From positions 62,803,702-62,867,701 of the forward strand of contig OZ020307.1 of NCBI GenBank assembly GCA_963971305.1: a DNA stretch of 64,000 nucleotides, written 5' to 3'. Of the stretch, positions 45,730-57,516 are shown in pieces (position 1 is the first letter of the stretch; the number at the start of each line of letters is the position of its first letter). Source of the stretch: Arcuatula senhousia. Lineage: Eukaryota; Mollusca; Bivalvia; Mytilida; Mytilidae. The position numbers and the translations under genes are program-made. The notes beneath the pieces are model-generated. The model was not told the origin of the DNA, ran no database searches, and saw only the letters and a list, made by a program, of their open reading frames with translations.

Positions 45730-45960
45730 GGATCTTTCATTGGCAATTTAGGATGGGACTTGAATCATATGTAGTTTATTTTCAATCAAGAGCCAATTGC
45801 AAAACAGCAAACGGCGATCACTAGTCACATTAAAGGCTGCTGGCTGTATTCCGTTGAGGATTGTTTCAAATGTCGTCGTTTATATTATAGGTTGAGTCAC
45901 GTAAACTTATTCCGCATCTCTTTATCTCTGTATTTAAACAACATATTTTGTACTTTTATT
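45730..45960 (+). repeat. W repeat
   Basis: Diverged copy with GGATGGGACTTGAATCATAT and TCACATTAAAGGCTGCTGGC. Confidence 0.7.
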
Positions 45961-45976
45961 AATATCATTTCAATAT

Positions 45977-46590
45977 GTGGATCGTGTCTTTTTGGCACAT
46001 ATTCCATATTCTTTCGTTTTTAATAGTATACACACATATTCTTTATCAACAACAGTTACGGAACATGTTCCTCCTTATTCATATTATTTCAAAGATAAAA
46101 GTATTCCCTTAATCTCTTATGCTTATACCTCAACTATTGCACACATGGTCTTCATTTACAAACAAGTGTTGCGTGATTTGTATCTAGGGTAAATAAGAAT
46201 TTCAATTGGTCTAAAGAGAAATTGGAATTCCAATTTCCTACGATGATTACATATCCCCCTGGATTCTGATTTGCCATGAATATTATACAATATCTACTCC
46301 ATAAGTATCGTTCAAAATACCCGTTATTATATATGAAAGAAATGTACAGCAGTATCAGTATCCACACGACATCCGAGCGATGCACGTACATGTATGTTTT
46401 ATAAAAGGTAAGTGATTGCTGAACGCAAAATTTACGAATAACATATCTCACGGAAAATGCTTATCTTGACTTATCAATGAGATTGACAGAAACTTTAATC
46501 CGAACTTATCGAAATGGATTTTAGAGGGAGGGTAAATACTAGTGTGATCCTGTTTAACCATTTATCAATGCAACTGGGCCATGTAAGGTG
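45977..46590 (+). pseudogene. PLE-3 N-terminal piece (copy gamma)
   Basis: Encodes VPPYSYYFKDKSIPLISYAY and VFIYKQVLRDLYLG, aligning with residues 127-162 of PLE-2. After the TAA at 46190 the same unknown segment as in copy beta follows, more decayed. Confidence 0.65.
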
Positions 46591-47512
46591 GTCAATTTAA
46601 ATGGTCGGGGAAACCGGGGTAAATTGTGTACACTATCACTACTATTTAAACAACAAAACTATTTTTTCTAGGATATGAGTAGATGATTTATAAAATAATT
46701 CAGTGGTGTCAGAATAAGCCATTATTACTTCACTTACATGACTTAGTCTGAAATAGAATTAAAAAATCTAACACCTACATCGTCAAAAATATCTGTAGCA
46801 TGACAGCTGAACTCACCCATGAACGACATCTCTTATAACTAAGTCAAACAAATGTTGACTTCTTGTAGCATGAATAGTTTTTATAACAGCGTGCATACAT
46901 TTATGCATTCACCTTTTTAAAGATCTTGTATCACAAAGACAAAATACAGAGAAATCAACAGAACAAAAATTGGGATAGATTTTATTTTAAAAATTGGCTG
47001 GGTTTTATGAGGTAAGTCGTTTTTTACTTTCATAAAGAAGGGTTCTATAATAAACTATAAACCAAGTATATAATACAACTCTCATGCCATTATATTTTTT
47101 AAGGAAAATACATGTTGTTCTACGTATAAAAGTATCTACAACAGAAACAGTGAAATAAAAATGCATGTCATTCGTATATATGTCATTCACTTATAGTTTT
47201 TTCCAGTCTTTCTCAACCGATTTTATTTTTGTTATTTATATTTATTTATTGAATAAGTTTGAACTATATTGTTCTTGGAATTTGAAATTCAGTTCAAATA
47301 AGGTCTTTTAAGAATGTGATGCGCCCTTTGACATCTTTTATATGGAAGAGTGACAATTCGGTACCATTACCCTTACATGTCCAACTTGATTGAATAACAG
47401 TCCAACAAACTAGCATGTCATGTTGACACACTTTGAACTATTATCAAGTTTAGGGGGTGAAATTTCCAACTTTTGAAGACTTTTGTTGTTCATTTTTGGC
47501 AATACAATTTAG
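46591..47512 (+). repeat. Interior X of PLE-3 copy gamma, left part
   Basis: Collinear with about 40532-41448. It ends at the PLE-2 insertion and resumes at 49985. Confidence 0.65.
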
Positions 47513-49984
47513 ATAAAGGTAATAATAACAAAACTACCGAACTTGAATGATCAATCTCATAGTCCAGAGAAAATGACAAAAACGAATCAGTCATACCGGA
47601 GAACTGGTGGATCGCAATGGTCCTGACTTGGTACAGGCATTTCAAACGAAATGGTGGGTTAAACCAGGTTTTATGGCGCCAAACCTCCCTCTTCCATTGC
47701 GATCTTAGGATCCGGTAATGACCATAGAACACAACATAGTTGTGAGACACAATAGGGATATTGAGGTGATCATCTCAGTACAGCAGACCAGTCAAACACT
47801 AATTAAAACAATTAACTATCATATCTTTTAACTCAATTTTGAACTTTTCTACTAGTGGCTGATAACGAAGAAAGAATTTTTTTAGTGATCGTATGAGACG
47901 TATTTTCTTATAGCCCTGCTTCAAAAGTCGGTCACGAAGAAACCGGTGTCTGATCAAAAAATCTGTGAAATGTGTGCAAGCTCTGGCATATCGAATAAGT
48001 TGAGAAATATAAACACCGTATGCAGGAGAAGTAGGTATATTGCTCTGTAGATTAGGAAAATTAATAATTTGAAAATTAAAATCGTCTCGTTTATCGTAAA
48101 TTTTTGTACTGAGATGACCACCTGGGTCAAATTCGAGGTGCAAATCCAAGAAAGACGTGAAGCAATTAGATTCTGTGGTCTCTTTAATCTCCAATTCTGG
48201 AGGATATATTGAAGGAATCCAACTACCAAATGAAGTGTTATTGACAGAAAGGACATCATCAATATATCTGAATGTAAGATTAAATGACCGTGCCTCTTTC
48301 ATCTTCTTGTCCTTTACGAGTCCCTGAAGAAATTCAGTCTCGTAAGAGTATAAAAACAAATCGGCGAGGAGAGGAGCACAGTTTGTGCCCATTGGAATGC
48401 CGATTTGTTGTTGAAAAATCTCTCCTCCGAAGGTGACAAATATGTTGTCAATGAGGAAATCAAGCATACTGCAAACTTGTTCCAGTGTGTAACAAATTTT
48501 ATCTTTGAAAGATGTTTTGGAAAAGAATGTAGAATTATAACCCAAAGCAACAAAATTCCTTGAGTTTGAAAAGGCTTTTTCGAGAAGTTTTTTCAGGCGA
48601 CATTTTAGTTTATCGTGTGGCAAGGTAGTGTATAAAGTTGAAAAATCGAACGTTTTCAAAGAGTGAACCTCAGAAAATGATCTAGATTTAAAATGATCTA
48701 ACAAATCTTTTGAGTTTTTCAAAATCCACATATGGTTAATTCCACTACGATTATAAATAGTGTCGCAGTATGCTTGTTGACCTTCTTTGACAGCAGACAA
48801 GATTTTAGTTAAATGAACGGACAGCTCTGTAGTTGAACATGATGAAGATCCAGCTATATACCTTTCTTTGTACGGATTTTTGTGAAGTTTAGGTATCCAG
48901 TACAAATATGGTAACTCTTTATGTTCCTCTTTCATTGGAATATTGAAAGAGGACATAAAAGAGCTATGGTTGGCTATGATTTCATCTTTGTTAAATGTAG
49001 TCCGTGTGTATGTAGCACTAGCGGAAGTATTACCATCAATGTCTAGTTCTTTTATTAGACAATTGTAATAATGTGCTTTACATACAAAAACTATATTATT
49101 GGAAGCCTTGTCTGCTGGCGTGACAACATACCTGTCATGTAAGGAAGAGAGACAATTGAGAGCTTCACGATCTCTAAATACAGAAGAAGGCCGGGGGTTC
49201 ACACATTTGCGAAGTTTGTCTATTCGGCTTCGTACAAGAGATCGGATAGTCCTTACCCAGTCCGACAGTGATTCAAGCTCAGGTTCTTGGTCCTTTTCCC
49301 TCTTTATCCAGGCTCTAGCATAGTCCTCCACAGCGTCCATGATGATCTTAAAGTTATGCTTCCAATTTATACGTTGCGGTTCCCTGAATTTAGGTCCATG
49401 GGAAACCACATTACGTAATAAATCATTTTCAATAATCTTAAGATCACCCGTGATGACATGACCAGATGGACCATAGACAAAGGGAGAAGCATAGCAATCA
49501 CATGTCAGAGGGGACTTTAGATATTCTTCAATGTTTAGGTCCTGCAATGCCTTTTTGTGGTTGAAAATTTTACTACTTATGGTTTTAGTGTAGCGGTAGG
49601 AAACAATTGGTGTTGACTGATTTTTGAAATATTGAGGAATTTGAGATGTAACTTCCTTACGATTTAAAATATTGCTAATGTTTATAGCATCTATCCCTTT
49701 GTTCTTGAATGGAATATGGAGAAATTTCCTATCCTCAGTAGTAAGAGGCTCACTTCTTACAGGCTTAAAAAGACGGAAAAGAGCAACGTCGCAAATAATG
49801 CTAGTAAGCCTGTAAGAAGGAGTAAATGGATCAGTACCTGCTTTTTCTAACCCAAGATCACGTAGGTCTTTAAGTCTCGTGACTCGTAGTGAATAGAGAA
49901 TGGTACGAACATGATGGACTCCCAATGGTTGTTGTAGACTTGTAACCAGATCATCAAACATGTCTGAAAGAGATCTGTTGTCAT
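47513..49984 (-). mobile_element. PLE-2, 5'-truncated Penelope-like element with open RT
   Basis: A ~2.47 kb insertion into copy gamma. The paralogous empty site at 41441-41460 fixes both edges within a few bases. The 3' untranslated end (47513-47798) is shared with 38.4 and 57.25 kb, where it also begins near ATAAAGGTAA. At the 5' edge the element breaks off inside coding sequence, so any N-terminal endonuclease would be missing. A clear target duplication was not found. It is the youngest-looking element here because its coding frame is unbroken. Confidence 0.85.
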
Positions 49985-50021
49985 GAATGAGAATATTCAA
50001 AATGTTAAAAGATGAAATCAT
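47799..50021 (-). CDS. PLE-2 reverse transcriptase (uninterrupted frame, start in flanking DNA)
   Basis: A 740-codon frame. Residues 1-13 are encoded by flanking DNA (49985-50021), which has the same bases in the uninserted copy at 41449-41485 with substitutions; residues from about 14 belong to the element. The first internal methionine is residue 21 (49959-49961). Visible parts are the CDCYASPF and GHVITGDLKI region (174-197), GPKFREP (209-215), TPADKASNNIVF (301-312), YLYWIPKLHK (372-381), motif A FDFSTLYT (458-465), motif B GIPMGTNCAPL (541-551), catalytic YIDD (586-589), and a conserved tail AYGVYISQLIRYAR (667-680). Penelope RTs prime on nicked chromosomal DNA. No GIY-YIG motif is present; given the 5' truncation this does not show that the family lacks one. 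Product expression is unknown. Confidence 0.85.
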   Translation of the reverse strand: MISSFNILNILIHDNRSLSDMFDDLVTSLQQPLGVHHVRTILYSLRVTRLKDLRDLGLEKAGTDPFTPSYRLTSIICDVALFRLFKPVRSEPLTTEDRKFLHIPFKNKGIDAINISNILNRKEVTSQIPQYFKNQSTPIVSYRYTKTISSKIFNHKKALQDLNIEEYLKSPLTCDCYASPFVYGPSGHVITGDLKIIENDLLRNVVSHGPKFREPQRINWKHNFKIIMDAVEDYARAWIKREKDQEPELESLSDWVRTIRSLVRSRIDKLRKCVNPRPSSVFRDREALNCLSSLHDRYVVTPADKASNNIVFVCKAHYYNCLIKELDIDGNTSASATYTRTTFNKDEIIANHSSFMSSFNIPMKEEHKELPYLYWIPKLHKNPYKERYIAGSSSCSTTELSVHLTKILSAVKEGQQAYCDTIYNRSGINHMWILKNSKDLLDHFKSRSFSEVHSLKTFDFSTLYTTLPHDKLKCRLKKLLEKAFSNSRNFVALGYNSTFFSKTSFKDKICYTLEQVCSMLDFLIDNIFVTFGGEIFQQQIGIPMGTNCAPLLADLFLYSYETEFLQGLVKDKKMKEARSFNLTFRYIDDVLSVNNTSFGSWIPSIYPPELEIKETTESNCFTSFLDLHLEFDPGGHLSTKIYDKRDDFNFQIINFPNLQSNIPTSPAYGVYISQLIRYARACTHFTDFLIRHRFLRDRLLKQGYKKIRLIRSLKKFFLRYQPLVEKFKIELKDMIVNCFN

Positions 50022-50640
50022 TTATAAGTAGAAAGTTGATTAAGACATTGCGTAAGCTTAACAGAAAAGTATACTTGGCTACATTACAATTCGGCGGAAA
50101 TTGATCATGAACAGTTTCTCTATGGCAAACAAGTATTAGTCCTTATCGTGTAAATGTCGGTACGGGATCGTGAATTCATATTTCGGTTTAACAATATCTG
50201 TTAAAATTTGTGTTTTTTTTTCTTTTAATAACCAATCCAAATAATAAACAGATATTTTAATCAAAATTGGTGAACATTTAATTGAAGGACATGAAAGTAA
50301 ATTTGATCGAGACTGAACATTTCCGAATTTTGTAAAGGCATGTTCAATGGCGGGACAAAAACGTAGATACATTTTACAGAAGTTGTATAAATATACATCT
50401 TTGCCATATGTCAATACTTTAAAAAGAATTTTTTATGTGCAAAAATAAATGTGCAATGTACAAAATGTGCAATGTACAAAAATAAATGAAAAGCACAAAT
50501 AAGTTACGTTCCTAGGAAATACTTGCCATACTAATATTTATAAATTTCCTCCATGTTTTAAAACACAAAATATATTTTCTAGAAGCATTATTATAAATAT
50601 TCATGGCGCACTTGTAACTCAGTCTGATTTGCAAATCCGA
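49985..50640 (+). repeat. Interior X of PLE-3 copy gamma, right part
   Basis: Continues the alignment with 41449-42100, including GTCGGTACGGGATCGTGAAT. Confidence 0.65.
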
Positions 50641-50675
50641 ATGAAGAAAAAATCAATGTAAGCTTAGGCAAACCT

Positions 50676-51130
50676 ATTGCGGGACCTTGTCATAGAGCTA
50701 TCCGCTCTCGGGGGCACTTCGTGCCTGCTTCGAGCTGTGCTAAATATCAATTGGAACATACACGCTCAAAAATATGATAATCGGGATGAATTTTCAATTG
50801 CTGCTGATAATTTTCCTTTTCTAGATAGAGGTATATCATTTGCTTCGTCTTATGGAGTTTGTATTTGAAAGTTGGCAAGATATGCTCGGCTTTGCAGAAG
50901 TGTGTCTTTTTCAATAAAAAACACATTTTTTTAAAGAATTTTTTTTTTATTAAAACAAGGATATCGTAACCATAAATAAGTAAATTCCTTTTCATAAGTC
51001 ATAAATATCTATACCTTATTACCTCGATTTTTTTATTGTAAAGGGAATATCCCATCCCGATTTCTACGGTAATGGTGACTATAAAGCAAATAAATTCAAA
51101 ACTATATCTTTGGAATAAAAAACTGGCTTT
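50676..51130 (+). pseudogene. PLE-3 C-terminal piece (copy gamma)
   Basis: Encodes IHAQKYDNRDEFSI, NFPFLDRGISFASSYGVCI, then a stop and a shifted continuation, parallel to 42140-42600. The sequence CTTTAAAC near 51127-51134 is the empty counterpart of the TTAA insertion at 59.7 kb. Confidence 0.75.
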
Positions 51131-51683
51131 AAACTTTATTGAATAAAAGTTATGAAATTATAATTTAGTGAAATCTTTGAATTTAGACGATTTTAGAAGA
51201 AATATATATATTTTGATTCTTATTTTAAAATGTAAATTGATTTATGTCATTTTTGAGCATCATAGCAATCAAATATTTCAGCCTTGTCTGATAAAAAATC
51301 ACCAAATCATTAATTGTTTGACTTGCTATGTCGGATTTAAAATCGACACATTTGATTTGTTTACATCAGTCGATAGATAATTCTAAGCTAACTGTCAGTA
51401 ACACTTGGAGTTCTCTGGAAAGGGCATCTCTACGTCCCGTTATTTTCATGTTCTTCTTTTGTCTAAGGTTCTCTCTTGTGTAATTGAATATCTATCGATT
51501 TGATTTTTTTCTGTGTGTTAGTTTGTGCTTTGTTAATGATTGGCTTTGATTACTTTTAATCAATAGTTTTGGTTTTTCACCTGAAAATGTTTTGATTCAA
51601 ATGCTGCTGATGACATGTTACTTTTTGAAATATCGATATAGAGCATAACCAGAATCACCGTTTTTTTTCCCGTTATGGTATTG
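51131..51683 (+). repeat. PLE-3 3' tail (copy gamma)
   Basis: Same tail as in copies alpha, beta and epsilon, running up to the TIR element. Confidence 0.65.
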
Positions 51684-51687
51684 TATA

Positions 51688-53496
51688 TGTTAGCAGCAAT
51701 AAGCAAAATCAGGCATTAAACCTAATGGCTAGGCAAAAAGCTACAAAGGCAAAATTTAGACATACGTCTGACGTACGTTAATAAAAACGTGCGTCTGACG
51801 TAGTGCATAGACGTTCGTTAAACATACGTTTCTAACCGCTGTACGGTAAACGTACGTCAAATTATTGTAATAACATATGTCAGACGTCCGTTTTTTAAAC
51901 ATGCGGTAAATGTACGTTTACCATACATCAGACATATAGTTTCCTAAAATGTATGAAGTTAGTAAGTTATTTATTTAGTGTGTTTTATTATGAAATAAAA
52001 ATATTGCCAAGATGAATTTTTAACGTGCGTCAGACGTACGCGGTTAGAAACGCCAATTTAATATGCGTCAGATGACATGCGTTTAACGTACGCCAGACGC
52101 ACGTTAAACACAGTCAACATTTTGCCTGTGTAACGCCTAGTCACTAAGGTTATTGCCTGAATTGTACCAGGCATTAAGCTAAAAAACAAGGAAATAAGCT
52201 CAATCACATTTATAAGTCAGATCAGATTCAACCTTAATGATGTGTATTGTCAAAGTTCTGGTCACCTATTGTTTCATGGATTATTGGCCTCTTATGGTAC
52301 AAAGTCTGTCTAATTTGATGTCAACCACAGAGATAACATTAGATTTGGTCTAAAACTTGTAATCTGCTTAAAATTATGTTTGGTGCTTGTGTTGCTGTTA
52401 AGATTTCCAAAATGCATATTTCTCACGATCAAATATACTTCTTATTTTCCCATTTCCATACCGATTTAACATTTGAGCCCTGATTTTCCCTGAAAATGAG
52501 ATATGTCTTCATTGATACTCCAAATCTTAAAATGTAAAAATCTTTGGTGGAATTTGAAGCTGCTGTATACATATGTAATATTTTTTATATCTACTATTAT
52601 TCAACAATAAAAACATTATTCCCTAATAAATGAAGGAGTCATTTTGACTTCAATCCATTGTAGACTTTTAAAAATTGCATTAAGCTGAACATTTGAACAA
52701 ATATTTTTTTCTCAATTTGCAATAGTTTTTATTTCACAAAACGAAAACATGAAAATCGCAAGTTTTGACCTAAAACGGTCTCAATGGCAGCTACTGTAGA
52801 CCGTTAGATCATTAGATATATGTTTTAGTTATAAGTCCAAAAGCTTGGGTTTTTTCAATAGCGGCCATGTTTTCGTCAAATCAAAAATCCAAAACAACGT
52901 CTTTTACAATACACCTTTACCAGCAATGAAACGAAGTTTTGTAGCACTTGATTAAGTGGTTTCTGAAAAGTAGATTTTTCTATGCTCCATCTACCAAAGT
53001 GGGAGGGGGGATCATGAAGTGTTAGAGTCTGTTCGTCCGTCCTGAATAGGGTATTATATTTTCGGATTTATTCTTTGTTTGATTTGAAAAGACGGATGAC
53101 AGACGCACATAATAATACCTCACATGTTCTCTGGTCAGATGCCCTAAAAGCAGTATTTAATAAAGACACAATAATGATCTTAAGATCTGTTAAAAACTAT
53201 TCCCTCTATACTCAGTGTTTTAGTTACCTTAGTGAGAGACTGATTTGTGTTATCTTATATCAAAGTTTTCTAAATAATACTAATAAATCTAAAAAAACCT
53301 TAAAAGTGGATTTTTAAAATTATCTTTAAGATTTTCCCTTACTTTGTTATTGCCTAGGATATAGACAAAATTTGGCCAATATGACTTCAGGAAATAAGCC
53401 TTATGCTTTTAACGATTAGGCAATAAGTAAATGACTAGGCATTAGTTTATTGCCTAGAATAGGCTTAATGCCTGATTTTGCTTATTGCCGCTAACA
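51688..53496. mobile_element. 1.8 kb TIR element with TATA target duplication
   Basis: Ends are TGTTAGCAGCAATAAGC (left) and, reversed, TGTTAGCGGCAATAAGC (right); the inverted match runs about 45 bp with few mismatches. TATA flanks both sides (51684-51687, 53497-53500). The related repeat at 33681-33698 reads through without it. About 51750-52120 holds a cluster of short inverted motifs such as GTCTGACGTACGTT and GCGTCAGACGTACGC. A frame of 80 codons at 53075-53317 resembles no transposase I know. Likely non-autonomous; superfamily not assignable. Confidence 0.8.
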
Positions 53497-53509
53497 TATA
53501 TATCAATTG

Positions 53510-54165
53510 GGGAGTACTTACGTAAACAAAATTCGTTAAACCCCGCCACATTTCTAATGTGCTTATCCTTAGTAAAAAATCTTTATCAAAGCTGTTATTT
53601 GTATTTGTAGAATTTATGCTATTTGTTTTTTGTAAAGAAAAGGGTCTTTTATTGACACTTTAGGATTGGGCTTAAATCATATGAAGATTTTTTTTCAATT
53701 CAGCACAAATTGCAAATTTGCGAGAAGCGAACAATGGTCACATTGAAGGCTGCTAGCTGTTTTTCTTGTGGATTTTTAAATCAATATCGTAAATATTGTA
53801 GGTTATGTCAACTACACTTATTCCATATCCCATTATCTTCTTCTGTAGGCTTTGCATAACTTTAAAAAAAAATAACCATATTTAATTAAGTGAACTTAAC
53901 CCAGCCTTTATTTTTGCGTATTTGATATCGAAGCACAATTGCGTCCCCATCTGTTGACCTTGACCTTGATTTTCCGGAAGAGTTACTTTGACAAATGTAA
54001 TAGCAATGTTAAAGTTTTGCGAGCATATCTCTATCCCAGGAACTGTCAGTCCTAGGTTGATGCAACTTGGTATGCATATGCATTAGCGGTGGTATATTAG
54101 AGTTGCCTCCCAACTTTTGATCTTGACTTTCCGGTTTAGTGTTTTTGACAATTTTCAAAAGGACC
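53510..54165 (+). repeat. Block of GGGGACA, W and R repeats
   Basis: Module at 53510-53640, W copy at about 53650-53930, and R unit from 53940 to 54165. Same order as 43.04-44.66 kb. Confidence 0.7.
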
Positions 54166-55060
54166 TATAAGGAATCCTTGACAAAGCTTTCGTTTGTACT
54201 TGTCTTTTTGATGTTTTCTGTTCCTTGTTTAAGAAGGGGGTCTATCTGTGACTATTTCAGGGCTGGATTTGAATTTTATGCATCTTATTTAGACCATGGG
54301 CCAATTGAATATCCGCGAGCAGTGCCAAATGGCCTCGTTGAAGGCTGCTGGCGGTTGTCCATTGTGGTTTTTCTAAATTGCCGTTTAATTGTGGGCTGTG
54401 TCGCGTACACTTATTCCACATCTCTTTATTTTCTATAATAGCAATGCCACCTCCATATCTCAAGAACTATAAGTCCAAGATTGATAAAACTTTGTTTGCA
54501 TATGCCTAATAGTGGCTTTGATTGTGTTTGAAGAATAACAATGTATCCGATGTTGACGACAGGCAAGACGTACTTTGGTGTTGACCCTTGTATATTAGTT
54601 TTGGTATTGTACAAATCAATAGGGGGACAGTTGGGCCAAAGAAATTAGTTCAATCAAGCCAGATTTTTTGAATGTGCCTGTCCTAAGCCAGAAATCCTTA
54701 TCGAAGCTGATGTTTGTGTTCGTCGAATTCATTTTATTTGGTCTTTTTAAAGAAGAGGGTGTTTCATGGACATTTTTGGATTTGGCTTGAATCATATAAA
54801 GTTTATTTCCAATTCTGGGCTAATTGCAAAACAGCTAAATGCGATCGCTGGTCACATTGAGGACTGCTTGCTGTTTTCTGTGTTGGATTTTAAAAAAATC
54901 GTTAATTTTGTAGTTTATGTAGCGTACACTTATTCAACATTCCATTTACTTCTACTGTAAGCTTTACATAACTATTTTTAGATATTTACCCTACTAAGGT
55001 GAACCTTGTGATCTATAACCAGCCTATATTTTTGTGCATTACATATTTAAGATGATGCAA
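54166..55060 (+). repeat. Second block: W-like, R, GGGGACA, W
   Basis: 54230-54425 is a diverged W copy, 54430-54615 an R part-unit, 54618-54760 the GGGGACA module and 54770-55040 another W copy. The array thus holds more than one block in tandem. Confidence 0.7.
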
Positions 55061-55189
55061 ATTTGGTATTCCTTTATTTTCAAACCTGACCGCTTCATAG
55101 CATTTCACATTCATTAAATTGTATGACGAGTAAAAATCCCTTTAAAGTTAACTATGTTTCTTGCTTTGAATTGTTTCGAACTGTTGCAC

Positions 55190-57247
55190 AAACATTTACA
55201 GTACCATGACATTAAAAAGTGTCGAGGCGATTAACGCAATACTACTAGCTTTATATCAACATTTTAATAAACATAATCATGACATTCAGTACATAAAGGT
55301 TCAACCCATTGTAATCATAGATAGAGATTCTAAATTAATAAACGCCAGTTTTGTAAGTCAAGACGCCTGGAACTACGAACTTGAGTGGATTAAAAAAATC
55401 CAAACAGATTACCCTCTAGGTCTTAACGATCATATCATGGGACAAGGTAACATATCGAGATCTTCATAAACGGAACAAATGGTCGCATGGTAGACGAATA
55501 CATCGTAATATCAGAATACAACATCGTTCAAACACGACAATAACTAATCTTAATAATGGAAAACATCAATTATTTCTAAGCTATATTCTATCCCCTTTTC
55601 TATCGTAAACATTGGACTTTCAAACCATATCTCACGCCAGTCCCTTATATGAAGATGTACTTTCTATAAGTACATTATGTTACTCTAAACTGTTTCCAAA
55701 AATTGATATCCTCAAGACCACATTTTACATTTCATCAACTTATATTACGAATACCAAAATGCAAGTATAAACGGTTGTTTGGATATGCTATATATCGATA
55801 TTTTAAGTAGTAACCTCTGATCAGTAGCATATACATCAAAACATAGGAAAGTCAAATTTCAAAACTGTTGGAAACTAAAAGTACTCAAAGACAAAACATT
55901 CGAACAAGGAAGCCAAATCCAGCACCGAAGATATCGACCATTTGCATTACAAGGAAAGAGCCTGGTGTTTAAAAAAATGAATTTAAAAATCGGAAATTTC
56001 TTCGACAAAATAAAAAAAAATTATGATGCATCGTGTTAGATAAGTCTCGGGGACCTCTGGTCCACCAGCAGCGATTATCGCCCAGTGGTTTCAAAATTAC
56101 AAATACCAAAATGCGGGTATAACCGGTTAATAATATTAATCGATGACTTGATTATAAAAATATCCAGGATATTGATGGATCCTAAAATCAAAAATATCAT
56201 CCCACCTTATTTTTCAAATACTGAACCTACCATTGTTTCTTATAAATATAAAAACCCTCACGTGATATTATTTTAAACTATACGTCTTCCACTCCTGATG
56301 AAGAACTGGATACGAATAGTCCTTTATCATGCAACTGATCTTACTATGTTTTTAATATGTTCCTTGTGATCATGATGTTACCGGTGACTTTACCATCGTG
56401 AAGGAACAATAGGTAATTATCTTTTTTTGAAAAAAGGACCAAAATTTAGACCCCCACAAATGTCCATTGAAATTCTTGTTTTGAATGCATCAAAACTGCT
56501 CTTCTCTCTTACTATAAATCGTGGATCAAGAGAGGAGACGCCGATGCTTAATCTCTTTGCCAATTTCATAAATGACTTCATGTCGACAGTTAAACTCAGA
56601 ATAAATTATTTTCAAAACTCTTTTATAGGATTTCGGCCAAACACCTATCTATGAAAATTACTAGTAAGTCGAAAATGTTTAACTTGGTACACAATACGTT
56701 TATGTTCCCGCGGATAAAGCTGCTAACAATGTTGTAATTGAATGACGAAATATAACCTTGAAGCTTTGATGCACGAAACAAGCTCCAATACTTTTATGCA
56801 CGTACAATCTACAGAGTGTAGTATTACATGTATTTAGGACCATAGTTTAACTACCACATTACTACGAGCCGCCGCAGCAGACAATAACCTACCTACAATG
56901 TATTGGATACCTAAACTACACAAAATCCTTCGAAATCTCGTTTCATATCTGCTTCAAATTAGTGTTTTCTAGTTAATCTTTCTTAGGTCTTCTCTCTTGC
57001 TTTGACTACTGTGAAAGAATCTATTATTCGATACTGCAAAAAGGTATTTGAAAACAGTGGTTTAAATCCGTTTTGAAGTGTGAAATTTCACTGGATGTTT
57101 TAGACAATTTTATGAAAATACTTACCATACAGTTGATAGCTACGATTTTTCTACTTTGTACATATATTCACAAAATTTCTTCACTATCTTATGTAAAAGA
57201 AAGTTGAATATCTTGTTAAACTTTGTTTGGATAAATCTAATGTGAAT
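55190..57247 (+). pseudogene. PLE-3 copy delta: endonuclease remnant then RT
   Basis: From 55206 an 88-codon frame contains WIKKIQTDYPLGLNDHI (near 55390-55440), which resembles the end of GIY-YIG nuclease domains (E..WI..LKT..P.GLN). RT-side pieces follow in order: IPPYFSNTEPTIVSYKY (near 56195), DHDVTGDFTIV (near 56375), GPKFRPPQ (near 56440), VPADKAANNVV (near 56705), LPTMYWIPKLHK (near 56890), and YDFSTLY (near 57140). So the nuclease-like part lies before the RT, the Naiad arrangement. Many stops and shifts. The catalytic GIY residues themselves are not visible. Confidence 0.7.
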
Positions 57248-57516
57248 AAAGGTAATAACAAAACTACCGAACTTGAATGATCAATTTCATAGTCCAGAGA
57301 AAATGACAAAAACGAATCAGTCATACCGGAGAACTGGTGGATCGCAATGGTCCTGACTTGGTACAGGCATTTCAAACGAAATGGTGGGTTAAACAAGGTT
57401 TTATGGCGCCAAACCTCCCTCTTCCATTGCGATCTTAGGACCCGGTAATGACCATAGAACACAACATAGTTGTGAGACACAATAGGGATATTGAGGTGAT
57501 CATCTCAGTACATCTC
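57248..57516 (-). mobile_element. PLE-2 3'-end copy inserted in PLE-3 delta
   Basis: About 270 bp nearly identical to 47513-47780. It ends in a repeat of ACATCTCAGT. The surrounding PLE-3 sequence is continuous at 58630-58650 (paralogous empty site). Strong 5' truncation. The short frame here reads through the tail and is not a gene. Confidence 0.8.

Noticed and set aside
47799..50021. Naturally endonuclease-free PLE (Athena-like)
   Set aside because: The 5' end is truncated into flanking DNA, so absence of the domain is uninformative.
55206..55469. Independent host gene of 88 codons
   Set aside because: Its GIY-YIG-end-like motif and position before PLE RT pieces explain it as part of PLE-3.
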